Positions 1 through 7,440 of a stretch of 21,691 nucleotides of DNA are shown here, piece by piece; position 1 is the first letter of the stretch, and each line of letters opens with the position of its first letter. The translations under genes and the position numbers were made by a program. The stretch comes from CAZESH01 sp964514665 (GTDB lineage: Bacteria; Bacillota; Bacilli; Paenibacillales; KCTC-25726): the NCBI GenBank assembly GCA_964514665.1, contig CAZESH010000040.1, forward strand, positions 1-21,691. The letters run 5' to 3'. The notes under the pieces were generated by a model. It searched no databases, was not told the origin of the DNA, and saw only the letters and a list, made by a program, of their open reading frames with translations.

Positions 1-943
1 AACCGACGAATACTAGGCGGTCGCCTTCCTTCACCCTGCCCGCTTCCACCGCTTCATGCAGCGCGATCGGAATCGAAGCGGCCGACACATTGCCGTATTT
101 GTGCAGATTGATCACGCATTTTTCCTCCGGCAGCTCCAATCTATGCAACGCCGAGTGAATGATCCGGATGTTCGCCTGATGGGGGATGAGCAAATCGATG
201 TCGCTTTTTTCCATTCCGGCTTTGCCGAGTGCCTCTTCCGCTGCCGAACCCATGATCCGCACGGCAAACTTGAACACCTCGCTGCCGGCCATATAAATGT
301 AATTGCGTTTTTTCTCCAGATTTTCCAGCGATGCCGGATGCCGCGAGCCTCCGCCCTCAAGCTTGAGCAGATCGCCTCCGGCTCCGTCAGAGCCCAGCAC
401 GAACGATTGGAAGCCCCTGCCGGCGGGAACCTCTCCGAGCACGACGGCCCCCGCTCCGTCACCGAACAGAATGCAGGTGTTGCGATCTGTGTAGTCGGTG
501 ATTCTTGACAAACAATCTGCACCGATCACAAGCGCATGCTTGTATACTCCGGTGGAAATCATGCTGCTGGCCACCGACAGTCCGTAGATGAATCCGGCAC
601 AGGCCGCGGCCATATCGAAGGCGGCCGCGTTCTTCGCGCCCAACTTGTCCTGAAGAATATTGGCTGTTGACGGAAACGTCATATCGGGCGTGATCGTCGC
701 CACGATGATCAAGTCGAGCTGCTCCGCACCGATGCCGGCATTTTGCAGGGCCAGCTTGGCCGCTTCGCAAGCCAAATCCGAGGTCGCCTGCTCGGGCGCG
801 GCGATGCGTCTTTCCTTTATTCCCGTACGGCTTACGATCCATTCGTCATTCGTATCCACCATTTGTTCCAGCTCATGATTGGTCAAAATGCGTTCCGGCA
901 CATAATTGCCCGTGCCCAATACGCCTACTGCTTTCAAATTCAT
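1..943 (-). CDS. fabH: 3-oxoacyl-ACP synthase III, FabH (3' end beyond the window)
   Basis: Condenses a primer acyl-CoA with malonyl-ACP to start fatty acid synthesis by type II FAS in the cytoplasm. The reading frame begins MNLKAVGVLGTGNYVPERIL and about 314 residues are visible; only the last few residues are cut off by the window edge. The active-site Cys is at residue 115 in the motif MAAACAGFIYG. The catalytic His and Asn are seen in IPHQANIRI and HKYGNVSAAS, so the Cys-His-Asn triad is intact. The start ATG overlaps the plsX stop (ATGA) and is preceded by GAGAGGAA, so it is translationally coupled to plsX. It is the last visible gene of the fapR-plsX-fabH operon, and FapR should therefore repress it when malonyl-CoA is low. 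Identification is firm. Confidence 0.97.
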   Translation of the reverse strand, partial: MNLKAVGVLGTGNYVPERILTNHELEQMVDTNDEWIVSRTGIKERRIAAPEQATSDLACEAAKLALQNAGIGAEQLDLIIVATITPDMTFPSTANILQDKLGAKNAAAFDMAAACAGFIYGLSVASSMISTGVYKHALVIGADCLSRITDYTDRNTCILFGDGAGAVVLGEVPAGRGFQSFVLGSDGAGGDLLKLEGGGSRHPASLENLEKKRNYIYMAGSEVFKFAVRIMGSAAEEALGKAGMEKSDIDLLIPHQANIRIIHSALHRLELPEEKCVINLHKYGNVSAASIPIALHEAVEAGRVKEGDRLVFVG

Positions 944-1941
944 TTTCGTTCCTCTCGCTTCCCGTTTATTTCTGCGCCGATCGACTGCACAAGCCCGCTG
1001 GACAAGGCGATTCTCGCCTGTCTGACGGCGTTTTTGATCGCATTGGCGTCCGAGGATCCGTGGCTTTTGATGCAGACGCCGTTAATCCCCAATAACGGAG
1101 CGCCGCCATGTTCCGTATAATCCAATTTTTTCTTGAACCGTGTCAGCCCCGGTTTCAACACGGCCGCAGCCAGCTTTGCCGGAATCGTGCGCGTGAATTC
1201 CGCTTTCAGGGTTGAAAAGATCGCGCCTGCCGTACCCTCCAGCGCTTTGAGCAGAATGTTGCCGACAAATCCGTCGCATACCAGCACATCGCATACTCCC
1301 TGCAGTACATCCCTAGCTTCAACATTGCCGGCAAAATGGATTGGCGCTTGCTTTAACAACGGATAGGCCGCCTTGGTCAGCTCGTTTCCCTTCATTTCTT
1401 CGGTTCCAACGTTGAGAAGCCCTACTCTCGGCTTGGCCAAGCCATGCATCTTTTGCCGATAAATGCTGCCCATAATCGCATACTGGAGCAGATGCTCAGG
1501 CGCCGCATCCATATTGGCACCAAGATCGATCGCCAAAACGCCGCTGCCGTCCATTGTAGGCAGCATCGGAGCAAGTCCGGGGCGTTGAATGCCTTCCATT
1601 CTTCCGATGACAAGCAGTCCGGTTGCCATTAAAGCCCCCGTATTGCCGGCAGAAATCATCGCATCCGCCTGCGCCTCCTTGACCAGACGGCCGGCAACAA
1701 CCATTGAAGCGTCTTTCTTGCGGCGGACCGCCTTTGCCGGTTCATCGTCGGAGTCGATCACATCGGCAGCGTGATGAATCTGCACGCGCGGCGATCGATT
1801 GCCGAGCAATGGATGAATGACGCTTTCGTCGCCAACCAACGTGATCTCGATATCTTCAAATTCCCGGGCGGCCAGCAGTGCGCCCTCTACATTAATGTCC
1901 GGCGCCTGATCGCCGCCCATAGCATCAATGGCTATCCGCAT
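940..1941 (-). CDS. plsX: phosphate acyltransferase PlsX
   Basis: Converts acyl-ACP to acyl-phosphate, the acyl donor used by PlsY to make lysophosphatidic acid, and so links fatty acid to phospholipid synthesis. It acts at the cytoplasmic face of the membrane. The 333-residue protein has the family's usual length and begins MRIAIDAMGGDQAPDINVEG, the characteristic PlsX N-terminus. The start is supported by AAGAGGAGG seven bases or so upstream. It overlaps the end of fapR by 17 bp and its stop overlaps the fabH start by 4 bp, so the three genes are tightly coupled. Nothing is odd in the sequence. Confidence 0.97.
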   Translation of the reverse strand: MRIAIDAMGGDQAPDINVEGALLAAREFEDIEITLVGDESVIHPLLGNRSPRVQIHHAADVIDSDDEPAKAVRRKKDASMVVAGRLVKEAQADAMISAGNTGALMATGLLVIGRMEGIQRPGLAPMLPTMDGSGVLAIDLGANMDAAPEHLLQYAIMGSIYRQKMHGLAKPRVGLLNVGTEEMKGNELTKAAYPLLKQAPIHFAGNVEARDVLQGVCDVLVCDGFVGNILLKALEGTAGAIFSTLKAEFTRTIPAKLAAAVLKPGLTRFKKKLDYTEHGGAPLLGINGVCIKSHGSSDANAIKNAVRQARIALSSGLVQSIGAEINGKREERK

Positions 1942-2536
1942 GATTTCCTCCTCTTAGCTGCGCTTCCTTCACGGAGCGGAAGACCGTAAAATTCCCCTCA
2001 AACACCAAATTTTCTCCAACGTACGTAAATACTTCAACGTGGGCTTTCGCCCCCTTGTGCGACAAGGTTCTTACATAAGCCTTGGCCACGCATTTTTCAT
2101 GAAGCTTCACCGTATGTACGAATTTGATATCCGCCGTCAAGGTCAACGCGACCTCTTCGTCAATGACAGCAACCGCAAGTGAATTGGCCTGGGCGAAAAG
2201 ATGATGCCCCCTGGCAATTTTCGTGCGGGAAAAAACATGCTCATCCTTGATTTCCAAAATCGAGATCCCGCTCTTGTCGAGCTGAAGATCAATAATTTCG
2301 CCGATCACTTCATCAAGCTCAATCGCCCGCACGGGATCAAAGGTTTGCTCGGCCATGCTTTTGATTCGCTCGCGCACCTCGGGAATCCCCAATTCCAGAC
2401 GATCAAGCCGGATCGTTTGGATACTCACTCCGAACTTGGCCATCAACTCTTCATCGGTTAAAAACGGATTTTCCCCAATCGCCCGGGTAAGCAGCTGTTG
2501 TCTTTGTTTTTTCGGTAGGCGTTCGATGGTCAGCAC
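1925..2536 (-). CDS. fapR: fatty acid biosynthesis transcriptional repressor FapR
   Basis: FapR is the malonyl-CoA-sensing repressor of fatty acid and phospholipid genes in Bacillota. The 203-residue product has an N-terminal DeoR-like helix-turn-helix (about residues 20-50, with FLTDEELMAKFGVSIQTIRL) and a C-terminal hot-dog effector domain containing ARGHHLFAQANSLAVAVID, which closely follows B. subtilis FapR. It is slightly longer than the usual roughly 190 residues. The start is a GTG; the upstream frame is purine-rich (AAAAAGGCG twice) and the ribosome binding site is weak, so low translation is likely. No better in-frame start lies downstream before the helix-turn-helix. It is the first gene of the operon and its own promoter carries a FapR operator, so it should be autoregulated. 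Confidence 0.95.
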   Translation of the reverse strand: MLTIERLPKKQRQQLLTRAIGENPFLTDEELMAKFGVSIQTIRLDRLELGIPEVRERIKSMAEQTFDPVRAIELDEVIGEIIDLQLDKSGISILEIKDEHVFSRTKIARGHHLFAQANSLAVAVIDEEVALTLTADIKFVHTVKLHEKCVAKAYVRTLSHKGAKAHVEVFTYVGENLVFEGNFTVFRSVKEAQLRGGNHADSH

Positions 2537-2587
2537 CGCCTTTTTCGCCTTTTTTAATGAAGAATTTCATTACTGCAGCCTGTTTTG

Positions 2588-2604
2588 TTGTTACCAGGTA
2601 CTAA
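2588..2604 (-). promoter_or_regulatory. FapR operator
   Basis: Read on the minus strand this is TTAGTACCTGGTAACAA, a 17-bp imperfect palindrome. The left half TTAGTACC matches the published FapR consensus half-site exactly; the right half differs at two positions. It lies just downstream of the fapR -10 box and covers the expected transcription start, the usual place for FapR repression. Confidence 0.88.
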
Positions 2605-2608
2605 AAGT

Positions 2609-2637
2609 AGTATATATAATTCCCTTCCAAAAGTGAA
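2609..2637 (-). promoter_or_regulatory. sigma-A promoter of fapR-plsX-fabH
   Basis: On the minus strand there is a -35 box TTCACT (4/6) at 2632-2637, a 17-bp spacer, and a -10 box TATACT (5/6) at 2609-2614. The FapR operator begins five bases past the -10 box. No other gene start lies between this promoter and fapR. Confidence 0.7.
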
Positions 2638-2667
2638 GTGAAACCTCCACATGGAAAATAAGAGCAA

Positions 2668-2698
2668 CAAAAAAAGCACCTCACCACAGATGAAGTAC
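2668..2698 (-). terminator. Rho-independent terminator after rpmF
   Basis: On the minus strand GTACTTCA pairs with TGAGGTGC (8 bp with two G-U pairs) around a seven-base loop, followed directly by seven T. It sits about 20 bp past the rpmF stop and just ahead of the fapR promoter, so it separates the yceD-rpmF unit from the fapR operon. Confidence 0.75.
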
Positions 2699-2719
2699 CC
2701 TTTTGCATCGATTATGAAA

Positions 2720-2893
2720 CTATTGTTTGATGATTTCTCGGCCTTTATAGGAACCGCAAACCTTGCATACACGGTGCGCCAGCTTCAATTCCCCGCATTG
2801 TTCACATTTTGCCATTCCCGGTACATGCAATTTAAAATGCGTACGGCGTTTGTCACGGCGAGTTTTGGACGTTCTTCTTTGTGGTACTGCCAC
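2720..2893 (-). CDS. rpmF: 50S ribosomal protein L32
   Basis: A 57-residue L32 of the large ribosomal subunit, starting VAVPQRRTSKTRRDKRRTHF. Two zinc-ribbon knuckles, CEQC and CKVC, are both complete, so this is the zinc-binding (C+) form. The start is a GTG at 2891-2893: the ribosome binding site AAGGAGGTG lies six bases upstream of it. The longer reading frame, starting nine codons earlier at an ATG, would read through that site and does not match the family's N-terminus. It follows yceD by 30 bp, the arrangement conserved across many bacteria, and is followed by a terminator. Confidence 0.96.
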   Translation of the reverse strand: MAVPQRRTSKTRRDKRRTHFKLHVPGMAKCEQCGELKLAHRVCKVCGSYKGREIIKQ

Positions 2894-2923
2894 CAATCCC
2901 ACCTCCTTATAATCATTCAACCC

Positions 2924-3460
2924 TTACTTGTTCTCATCGCTAAAAAGCAGTTTTAATCCGGCAAGCCGGGGATCCACCTTTTCCTCCACACAGCTGCAGT
3001 CGACATCGTTGCGGTTGCTTCCGCAAACCGCGCATAGTCCTTTGCAATCAGGGTCACAGACCGGAATATAAGGCAGCTCAAGCAGAAAGCTTTCTTTTAT
3101 ATAAGGATCGAGGTCGACATTGTTGTCGCTGACGAAATGAATCTGGTCGTCATCATCGTCATCGTCTTGCGCTTCCTCTTCCGTATATTCGTTCGTCTTC
3201 GGCGAAAAGGATTCATGAAACGGAATGTCAAACCGCTCGCTATAGTGCTTCAAGCACTTGGAACAAACCCATTCGATTTCCGTTCCGAGCGTTCCCGATA
3301 CTTCAATCAAGCCGGATTCCGATCTTGCCGTCAAGCTGACGCTGAGCGGTTCGGCTTTCACCACTTCAGGCACTCCCGACAAAACTTCAGTAAGATCCAT
3401 CTGTTCTTGGAACTCTATGGCGTTGCCCCGAGTACCAAGCTCACGCATGTTAATCATCAT
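2924..3460 (-). CDS. yceD: YceD/DUF177 family protein (YlbN)
   Basis: DUF177 proteins are nearly always encoded just before rpmF and are linked to 23S rRNA or ribosome assembly; the exact biochemical role is not known to me. The product is 178 residues from the chosen start, MMINMRELGTRGNAIEF. That ATG has GGAGTG six bases upstream, whereas a longer frame would begin inside the -35 box of the promoter. Cysteine pairs VCSKC and CDPDCKGLCAVC plus CSC near the end suggest metal binding. The middle holds a run of seven aspartates encoded by GAY codons, an acidic low-complexity linker before the conserved C-terminal part. Confidence 0.9.
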   Translation of the reverse strand: MMINMRELGTRGNAIEFQEQMDLTEVLSGVPEVVKAEPLSVSLTARSESGLIEVSGTLGTEIEWVCSKCLKHYSERFDIPFHESFSPKTNEYTEEEAQDDDDDDDQIHFVSDNNVDLDPYIKESFLLELPYIPVCDPDCKGLCAVCGSNRNDVDCSCVEEKVDPRLAGLKLLFSDENK

Positions 3461-3487
3461 CGTAATCACTCCAAACAGACAAGGAAT

Positions 3488-3517
3488 ATTATAACGATTG
3501 CAGAAGCGCTTTGTCAA
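3488..3517 (-). promoter_or_regulatory. strong sigma-A promoter of yceD-rpmF
   Basis: On the minus strand both hexamers are perfect: TTGACA at 3512-3517 and TATAAT at 3488-3493, with an 18-bp spacer. The predicted start of transcription is about 20 bp ahead of the yceD ATG. High, growth-linked expression would suit a ribosomal protein operon. Confidence 0.88.
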
Positions 3518-3587
3518 CCCGGGCGCGAATGCTATGGTATATTCATTCTCAAAATTATAGAAAGCAATACCTTTTTCGTGTACAAGT

Positions 3588-4757
3588 TTATTTTTTGGGC
3601 GGAAGCTGCTGTAAATACTTAAGGGCGTCGTCCATCGTCTTCACCTTCACGACTTTCATTTTCGTGCCGATTTTTTTCGCTTCCGCCACGGCATCGGAAT
3701 AATTCAGAATCGGCTTGTAGCTCTTATCCTTGAAATACAGATCGTCAGGCGCAAAGAAAATATCCGCATGCTTGCGATCGGCTGCAACGATCTTATGCTG
3801 AATGCCTCCGATCACGCCGACATTTCCCTGCGGATCGATCTCTCCGGTTCCCGCGATGCGGTAGCCTTTGGTAATATCCTCGGGAACGAGACGATTATAA
3901 ATTTCCAACGAGAACATAAGCCCTGCCGAGGGTCCTCCGATATCACCGACATCGATGTTCACCTGCTTTTGCGGATTATCGGCCTTGACGCTGTACAAAT
4001 CGGCCGGAACAATGCCCAAACCGGGCCTGGGCTCTTCTTTGGGCGAAGTGCCGGCATTTTCATCGGCTGCTTGATTGAGGTCGACCAACGGGACGGTAAC
4101 CGTTATTTCTTTGATTTTTCGTTCTACGGACACTTTGACTTTATCCCCGACATGAACCTTTTTCATAAATGCAAACACATCTTCGCTTTTGTGCACGGCA
4201 ACCTCATTCAGCTTAATAATCTTGTCGCCGGCCTGCAGCAGCTTGTCAACCGGAAATCCGTGCACGGTGCGCAGTACGATCACCCCTTGATGGAGAATAT
4301 TGAAGGGGATGCCGGCACGCTTGTATGCGGCTTCCATGGCGTTGCTCTGGGAATCGCTCATAATGATCGACTGACGGCTGCTGTATTCGCTCTGATCTTC
4401 TCCCTGACTGAAAATCTGGCTTTTTTTGAAAATTTCCGTATGCGGCGTAACCAATGCGGAGAGGTAGCTAAGAAAATTGGCATAAGTCAGTCTCACCGTG
4501 GTAAGCATGAGCGTGCCTTTTTCTGTCTCATAACCCTGCTTGATATGCACCATCGGCTTAATTTCATCAGCAGAGCCTGGAGAAAAGATGACATAGTTCG
4601 TGGGCATAAAAACAAGAACGTAAGCCATTCCGATAAAGAAAACCGCAAAGAAGAACAGCATGCGTGCGTCAGAAAGCCATTTCGCCCTGCCGCGCCTCGG
4701 CGGTGCGGCGGTTGATCGGGATGCTTCCCGCTGTTCGTAATCCGAGTTTTGATCCAT
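3588..4757 (-). CDS. ylbL: PDZ-domain Lon-like serine protease, YlbL/SepM family
   Basis: A 389-residue membrane-anchored protease. A basic, Arg-rich N-terminus is followed by one transmembrane helix at about residues 33-51, so the catalytic part should be outside the cell. A PDZ domain lies at about 150-225 (GVIVLRTVHGFPVDKLLQAGDKI). The C-terminal S16 (Lon-type) domain holds the catalytic dyad Ser277 in GDIGGPSAGLMFSLEIY and Lys322 in GGIQHKIVAA. Relatives include streptococcal SepM, which trims a competence pheromone, and B. subtilis YlbL, a protease linked to the DNA-damage cell-division checkpoint. Which substrate it cuts here cannot be told from sequence. It lies alone between ylbJ (divergent) and yceD; the purine-rich GGAGAGGAG is about 11 bases ahead of the ATG. 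Confidence 0.93.
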   Translation of the reverse strand: MDQNSDYEQREASRSTAAPPRRGRAKWLSDARMLFFFAVFFIGMAYVLVFMPTNYVIFSPGSADEIKPMVHIKQGYETEKGTLMLTTVRLTYANFLSYLSALVTPHTEIFKKSQIFSQGEDQSEYSSRQSIIMSDSQSNAMEAAYKRAGIPFNILHQGVIVLRTVHGFPVDKLLQAGDKIIKLNEVAVHKSEDVFAFMKKVHVGDKVKVSVERKIKEITVTVPLVDLNQAADENAGTSPKEEPRPGLGIVPADLYSVKADNPQKQVNIDVGDIGGPSAGLMFSLEIYNRLVPEDITKGYRIAGTGEIDPQGNVGVIGGIQHKIVAADRKHADIFFAPDDLYFKDKSYKPILNYSDAVAEAKKIGTKMKVVKVKTMDDALKYLQQLPPKK

Positions 4758-4919
4758 AACTTCTGGTTGCTCCTCTCCGATACTTCGAACGCTTCATGAT
4801 TAGTATATGACCCTAATACCCAAAATTTACGGAATAAACCGTGGTCTAAGTCAAACGTTTTAGTCGTAAACATGTACAAGTACCCAGTGCATTTTCAAAG
4901 GAGTGAATCCTTTCTACAA

Positions 4920-6200
4920 ATGAAACGGAACATTGATCGATCCCTCTTAAATACATTATGGCTTGCTGCAGCTACGGTTTTTATGGTGATAATGATTATT
5001 CGATTTCCTAGCGAAGCGTTTCAAGCTTCATTGCAAGGCCTGAATATATGGTGGGAAGTCATTTTCCCCGCTCTGCTGCCGGTATTTGTGCTCACCGAAA
5101 TGCTCGCGGCATTCGGCGTCGTGCACGCGCTCGGTGTCTGGATACAGCCTTTTATGCGCTTCTTCTTCCGCATACCGGGCATCGGCGGATGGGCATTTAT
5201 TTCCGGCTGTTTGGGCGGTTATCCTGCAGGTGCGCATGTAACCGGAAATTTAAGGCGCAACCGCCTGATTTCCCGCGGCGAGGGCGAGCGCCTGCTGGCC
5301 CTTTCCCATCTGGCCAATCCGGTTTGGATGCTGGCCGCTGTCGGAGTCGGTTTTTTTCATCAAGCGGAAATCGGGTTGTTTCTGTTCGTCGTACAATTGG
5401 TTTCTGTTGTTGCATCCGGCATCATCATGCGCTTTCTGCCTCTGGACAGAAGGAAAAATCAGCCTCATGCCGCCGCAGCGGATCAGCCGATACTAGCGCC
5501 AAATGAAAAAAGCGGCTCCTTATGGCGCCGATCGCTAGCCGTCATGGTCAGCGCCCGCGAGCTCGACGGCCGGGCATTCGGCAAGCTTATGGGAGATGCC
5601 GTTACCTTGTCCGTGGAAAGGCTTTTTTTGATCGGCGGGTTCATGATGATCTTTTCCGTCATCATCCGGATCCTGGATACCGCCCATCTGCTGTCCTGGC
5701 TCGGCCGCATGTTTGAATTTGCGCTCGTACCGCTAGGATGGCCGGACTCGTTGACTTCACCGGCAATTTACTCCCTATTCGAAGTCAATCTCGGGGCGCA
5801 TCATTTCAGCCAAGCCAATGCGCCGATGCTGCTGCTGATGTGCGTCATTTCCGCCGCACTGGCATGGAGCGGTTTTGCCGTTCACGCTCAAGTTAAAGCG
5901 GCGATTGTAAAAACCGATATGCGTTATTCGGTTTTCGTGCTGTCGCGCATGCTGCATGCGCTGACGGCAATTGCCGCAACGGCGCTGCTGTGGAAGCCGC
6001 TGCAGAAGCTGCTGTTTGCAGCTTCTCCGGTATTCCGAACGGCGCTTCCGGATTTTTCCAGGCGCTCCCGATCGCTTGTTTTCATTAGTGAACAATGGCT
6101 CAAGCTGTGGATACCAGGGCTGCTGTCGGCAGTCTGCTTTTTGCTGATCGCAATCCTTTTCTCGGCCTTCATCAAGCAGTTGAAAGCCAAGCATCATTAA
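4920..6200 (+). CDS. ylbJ: sporulation integral membrane protein YlbJ
   Basis: YlbJ is a polytopic membrane protein made in the mother cell during sporulation (a sigma-E gene in B. subtilis). The product is 426 residues with about eight hydrophobic helices and nucleoside-recognition/gate-type signatures such as SGCLGGYPAGAHVTGNL and LALSHLANPVWMLAAVGVGF. I chose the ATG giving MKRNIDRSLLNTLW, where the conserved N-terminus begins. The AAAGGAGTG site is 14 bases upstream, longer than usual; an ATG 48 bases earlier is in frame but has no ribosome binding site and would bury this one in the coding region. It is divergent from ylbL and converges on coaD with a 4-bp overlap of the stops. No clear sigma-E promoter was recognised in the short upstream gap. 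Confidence 0.92.
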   Translation: MKRNIDRSLLNTLWLAAATVFMVIMIIRFPSEAFQASLQGLNIWWEVIFPALLPVFVLTEMLAAFGVVHALGVWIQPFMRFFFRIPGIGGWAFISGCLGGYPAGAHVTGNLRRNRLISRGEGERLLALSHLANPVWMLAAVGVGFFHQAEIGLFLFVVQLVSVVASGIIMRFLPLDRRKNQPHAAAADQPILAPNEKSGSLWRRSLAVMVSARELDGRAFGKLMGDAVTLSVERLFLIGGFMMIFSVIIRILDTAHLLSWLGRMFEFALVPLGWPDSLTSPAIYSLFEVNLGAHHFSQANAPMLLLMCVISAALAWSGFAVHAQVKAAIVKTDMRYSVFVLSRMLHALTAIAATALLWKPLQKLLFAASPVFRTALPDFSRRSRSLVFISEQWLKLWIPGLLSAVCFLLIAILFSAFIKQLKAKHH

Positions 6201-6703
6201 ATCTTTGTTTTGGCATATTTGCCCTTCAATGCAAGCTCCACCTCCGGCGGCACCAGTTCGCCGACGGGTCCGTGAAAACGCGCGATCTCTTTGACGATGC
6301 TTGAGCTCAGAAACGAATATTTGGGGTTCGAGGTCATAAACAGCGTCTCCACCCCGCCTCCCAGCTGCCGGTTCATCGTCGCCAATTGAAGCTCAAATTC
6401 ATAGTCGGAAACCGAACGCAGCGCTCGCACGATAACGGTGGCTTGCTTGGTTTCCATATAATGAATCAGCAGGTCCTGAAAATGCTCGATTTCCACGTTA
6501 TGCAGCTTGTCGGTGACTTGACTGAGCAGGCCTGTGCGCTCTTCCACAGTGAACAGCGGGTTCTTGCTTGTATTGTTCAACACGGCGACAATCAGTTTGT
6601 CAAACACCGATGCCGCTCTATGAATGATATCCAAATGTCCCAGCGTTACCGGATCAAAGCTTCCGGGATATACCGCGATTTTAGCCCCTTTAGCAGATAT
6701 CAT
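6197..6703 (-). CDS. coaD: pantetheine-phosphate adenylyltransferase CoaD
   Basis: Transfers AMP from ATP to 4'-phosphopantetheine, the fourth step of coenzyme A synthesis, in the cytoplasm. The 168-residue product has the nucleotidyltransferase motif PGSFDPVTLGH at residues 13-23, IVRALRSVSDYEFE in the middle and YSFLSSSIVKEIA near the end, all typical of CoaD. The start chosen is the second in-frame ATG (MISAKGAKIAVYPG): the AAAGGAG site lies nine bases before it and directly abuts the first ATG, which is therefore unlikely. That site also overlaps the rsmD stop codon, so rsmD and coaD are coupled, as in B. subtilis ylbH-coaD. Confidence 0.96.
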   Translation of the reverse strand: MISAKGAKIAVYPGSFDPVTLGHLDIIHRAASVFDKLIVAVLNNTSKNPLFTVEERTGLLSQVTDKLHNVEIEHFQDLLIHYMETKQATVIVRALRSVSDYEFELQLATMNRQLGGGVETLFMTSNPKYSFLSSSIVKEIARFHGPVGELVPPEVELALKGKYAKTKI

Positions 6704-6717
6704 GGCCTTCATCTCCT

Positions 6718-7287
6718 TTAAGGCAACGTTTCGTTGCGCTCATTTATATAAACCGCCACCGCCGTGTCGCCATAGACGGAAAACTTGCTTAACCTTAACG
6801 ATCCGATCTGATCCCCATAGCGATGAGCGGCATCATGCTCTACAACCGCGATACCGTCTTCAGCGATCATCCCGTCCGCAAGCATGGCGTGAAGAAGCTT
6901 GTCCATATGACGTAATTTGTATGGAGGATCGAGCAGCACCAAATCGAATGCGATCTCCCGTTTAACCAGGGCTTTCAGCGCCCGCTCCGCATCGTTGCGG
7001 TATACCTCCGCTTGCTCAGACAAGCGTGTATTCAGCAGATTCTCCGCAATGACGTCCACACTCCGCTTTTCCCGGTCGACGAAAATTCCCTTCTCCATCC
7101 CGCGGCTCAGCGCTTCAATTCCAAGCGCTCCGGTGCCCGCATATAGATCGAGCACCGTTCCGCCGTTGAAATACGGGCCGATCATGCTGAACAGGGCTTC
7201 CTTCACCTTGTCCGAAGTGGGGCGTGTCGACTTTCCGGAAACCGATTTCAAAATTTTACCCTTTGCGCTGCCGGATACGACTCTCAA
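6718..7287 (-). CDS. rsmD: 16S rRNA (guanine-966-N2) methyltransferase RsmD
   Basis: Methylates G966 of 16S rRNA (E. coli numbering) with S-adenosylmethionine. The 189-residue product starts MRVVSGSAKGKILKS, has the TRPTSDKVKEALF segment at 21-33, the SAM-binding motif LDLYAGTGALGIE at 46-58 and the catalytic motif DPPY at 120-123. The start codon is TTG with the purine-rich GGGGGA upstream. It is the first gene of the rsmD-coaD unit and corresponds to ylbH in B. subtilis. The region upstream carries the CsfG-like RNA on the other strand. Confidence 0.95.
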   Translation of the reverse strand: MRVVSGSAKGKILKSVSGKSTRPTSDKVKEALFSMIGPYFNGGTVLDLYAGTGALGIEALSRGMEKGIFVDREKRSVDVIAENLLNTRLSEQAEVYRNDAERALKALVKREIAFDLVLLDPPYKLRHMDKLLHAMLADGMIAEDGIAVVEHDAAHRYGDQIGSLRLSKFSVYGDTAVAVYINERNETLP

Positions 7288-7319
7288 CGCCTGTCCCCCG
7301 CTTCTATCTGTTTTTTATC

Positions 7320-7325
7320 ATCGTA
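7320..7325 (-). promoter_or_regulatory. candidate extended -10 promoter of rsmD
   Basis: On the minus strand TGGTACGAT contains a TGN extended -10 followed by TACGAT (4/6), with a weak -35 TTTTCA 17 bp further up. The predicted start is about 25 bp ahead of the rsmD TTG. The match is modest. Confidence 0.4.
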
Positions 7326-7440
7326 CCATATTCTGCATAGGATGAAAAACGTAAAACGAAAGCTTCTGCAACGATGTATAAAACTTGGAAATAGGGAAAT
7401 CATGAAGATATCGACATCAAAAAAATGTCGTAGACAACCG

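Noticed and set aside
3768..4715. 315-codon plus-strand ORF opposite ylbL
   Set aside because: It is the antisense of a clear protease gene with intact catalytic motifs; its translation shows no family features and has no ribosome binding site.
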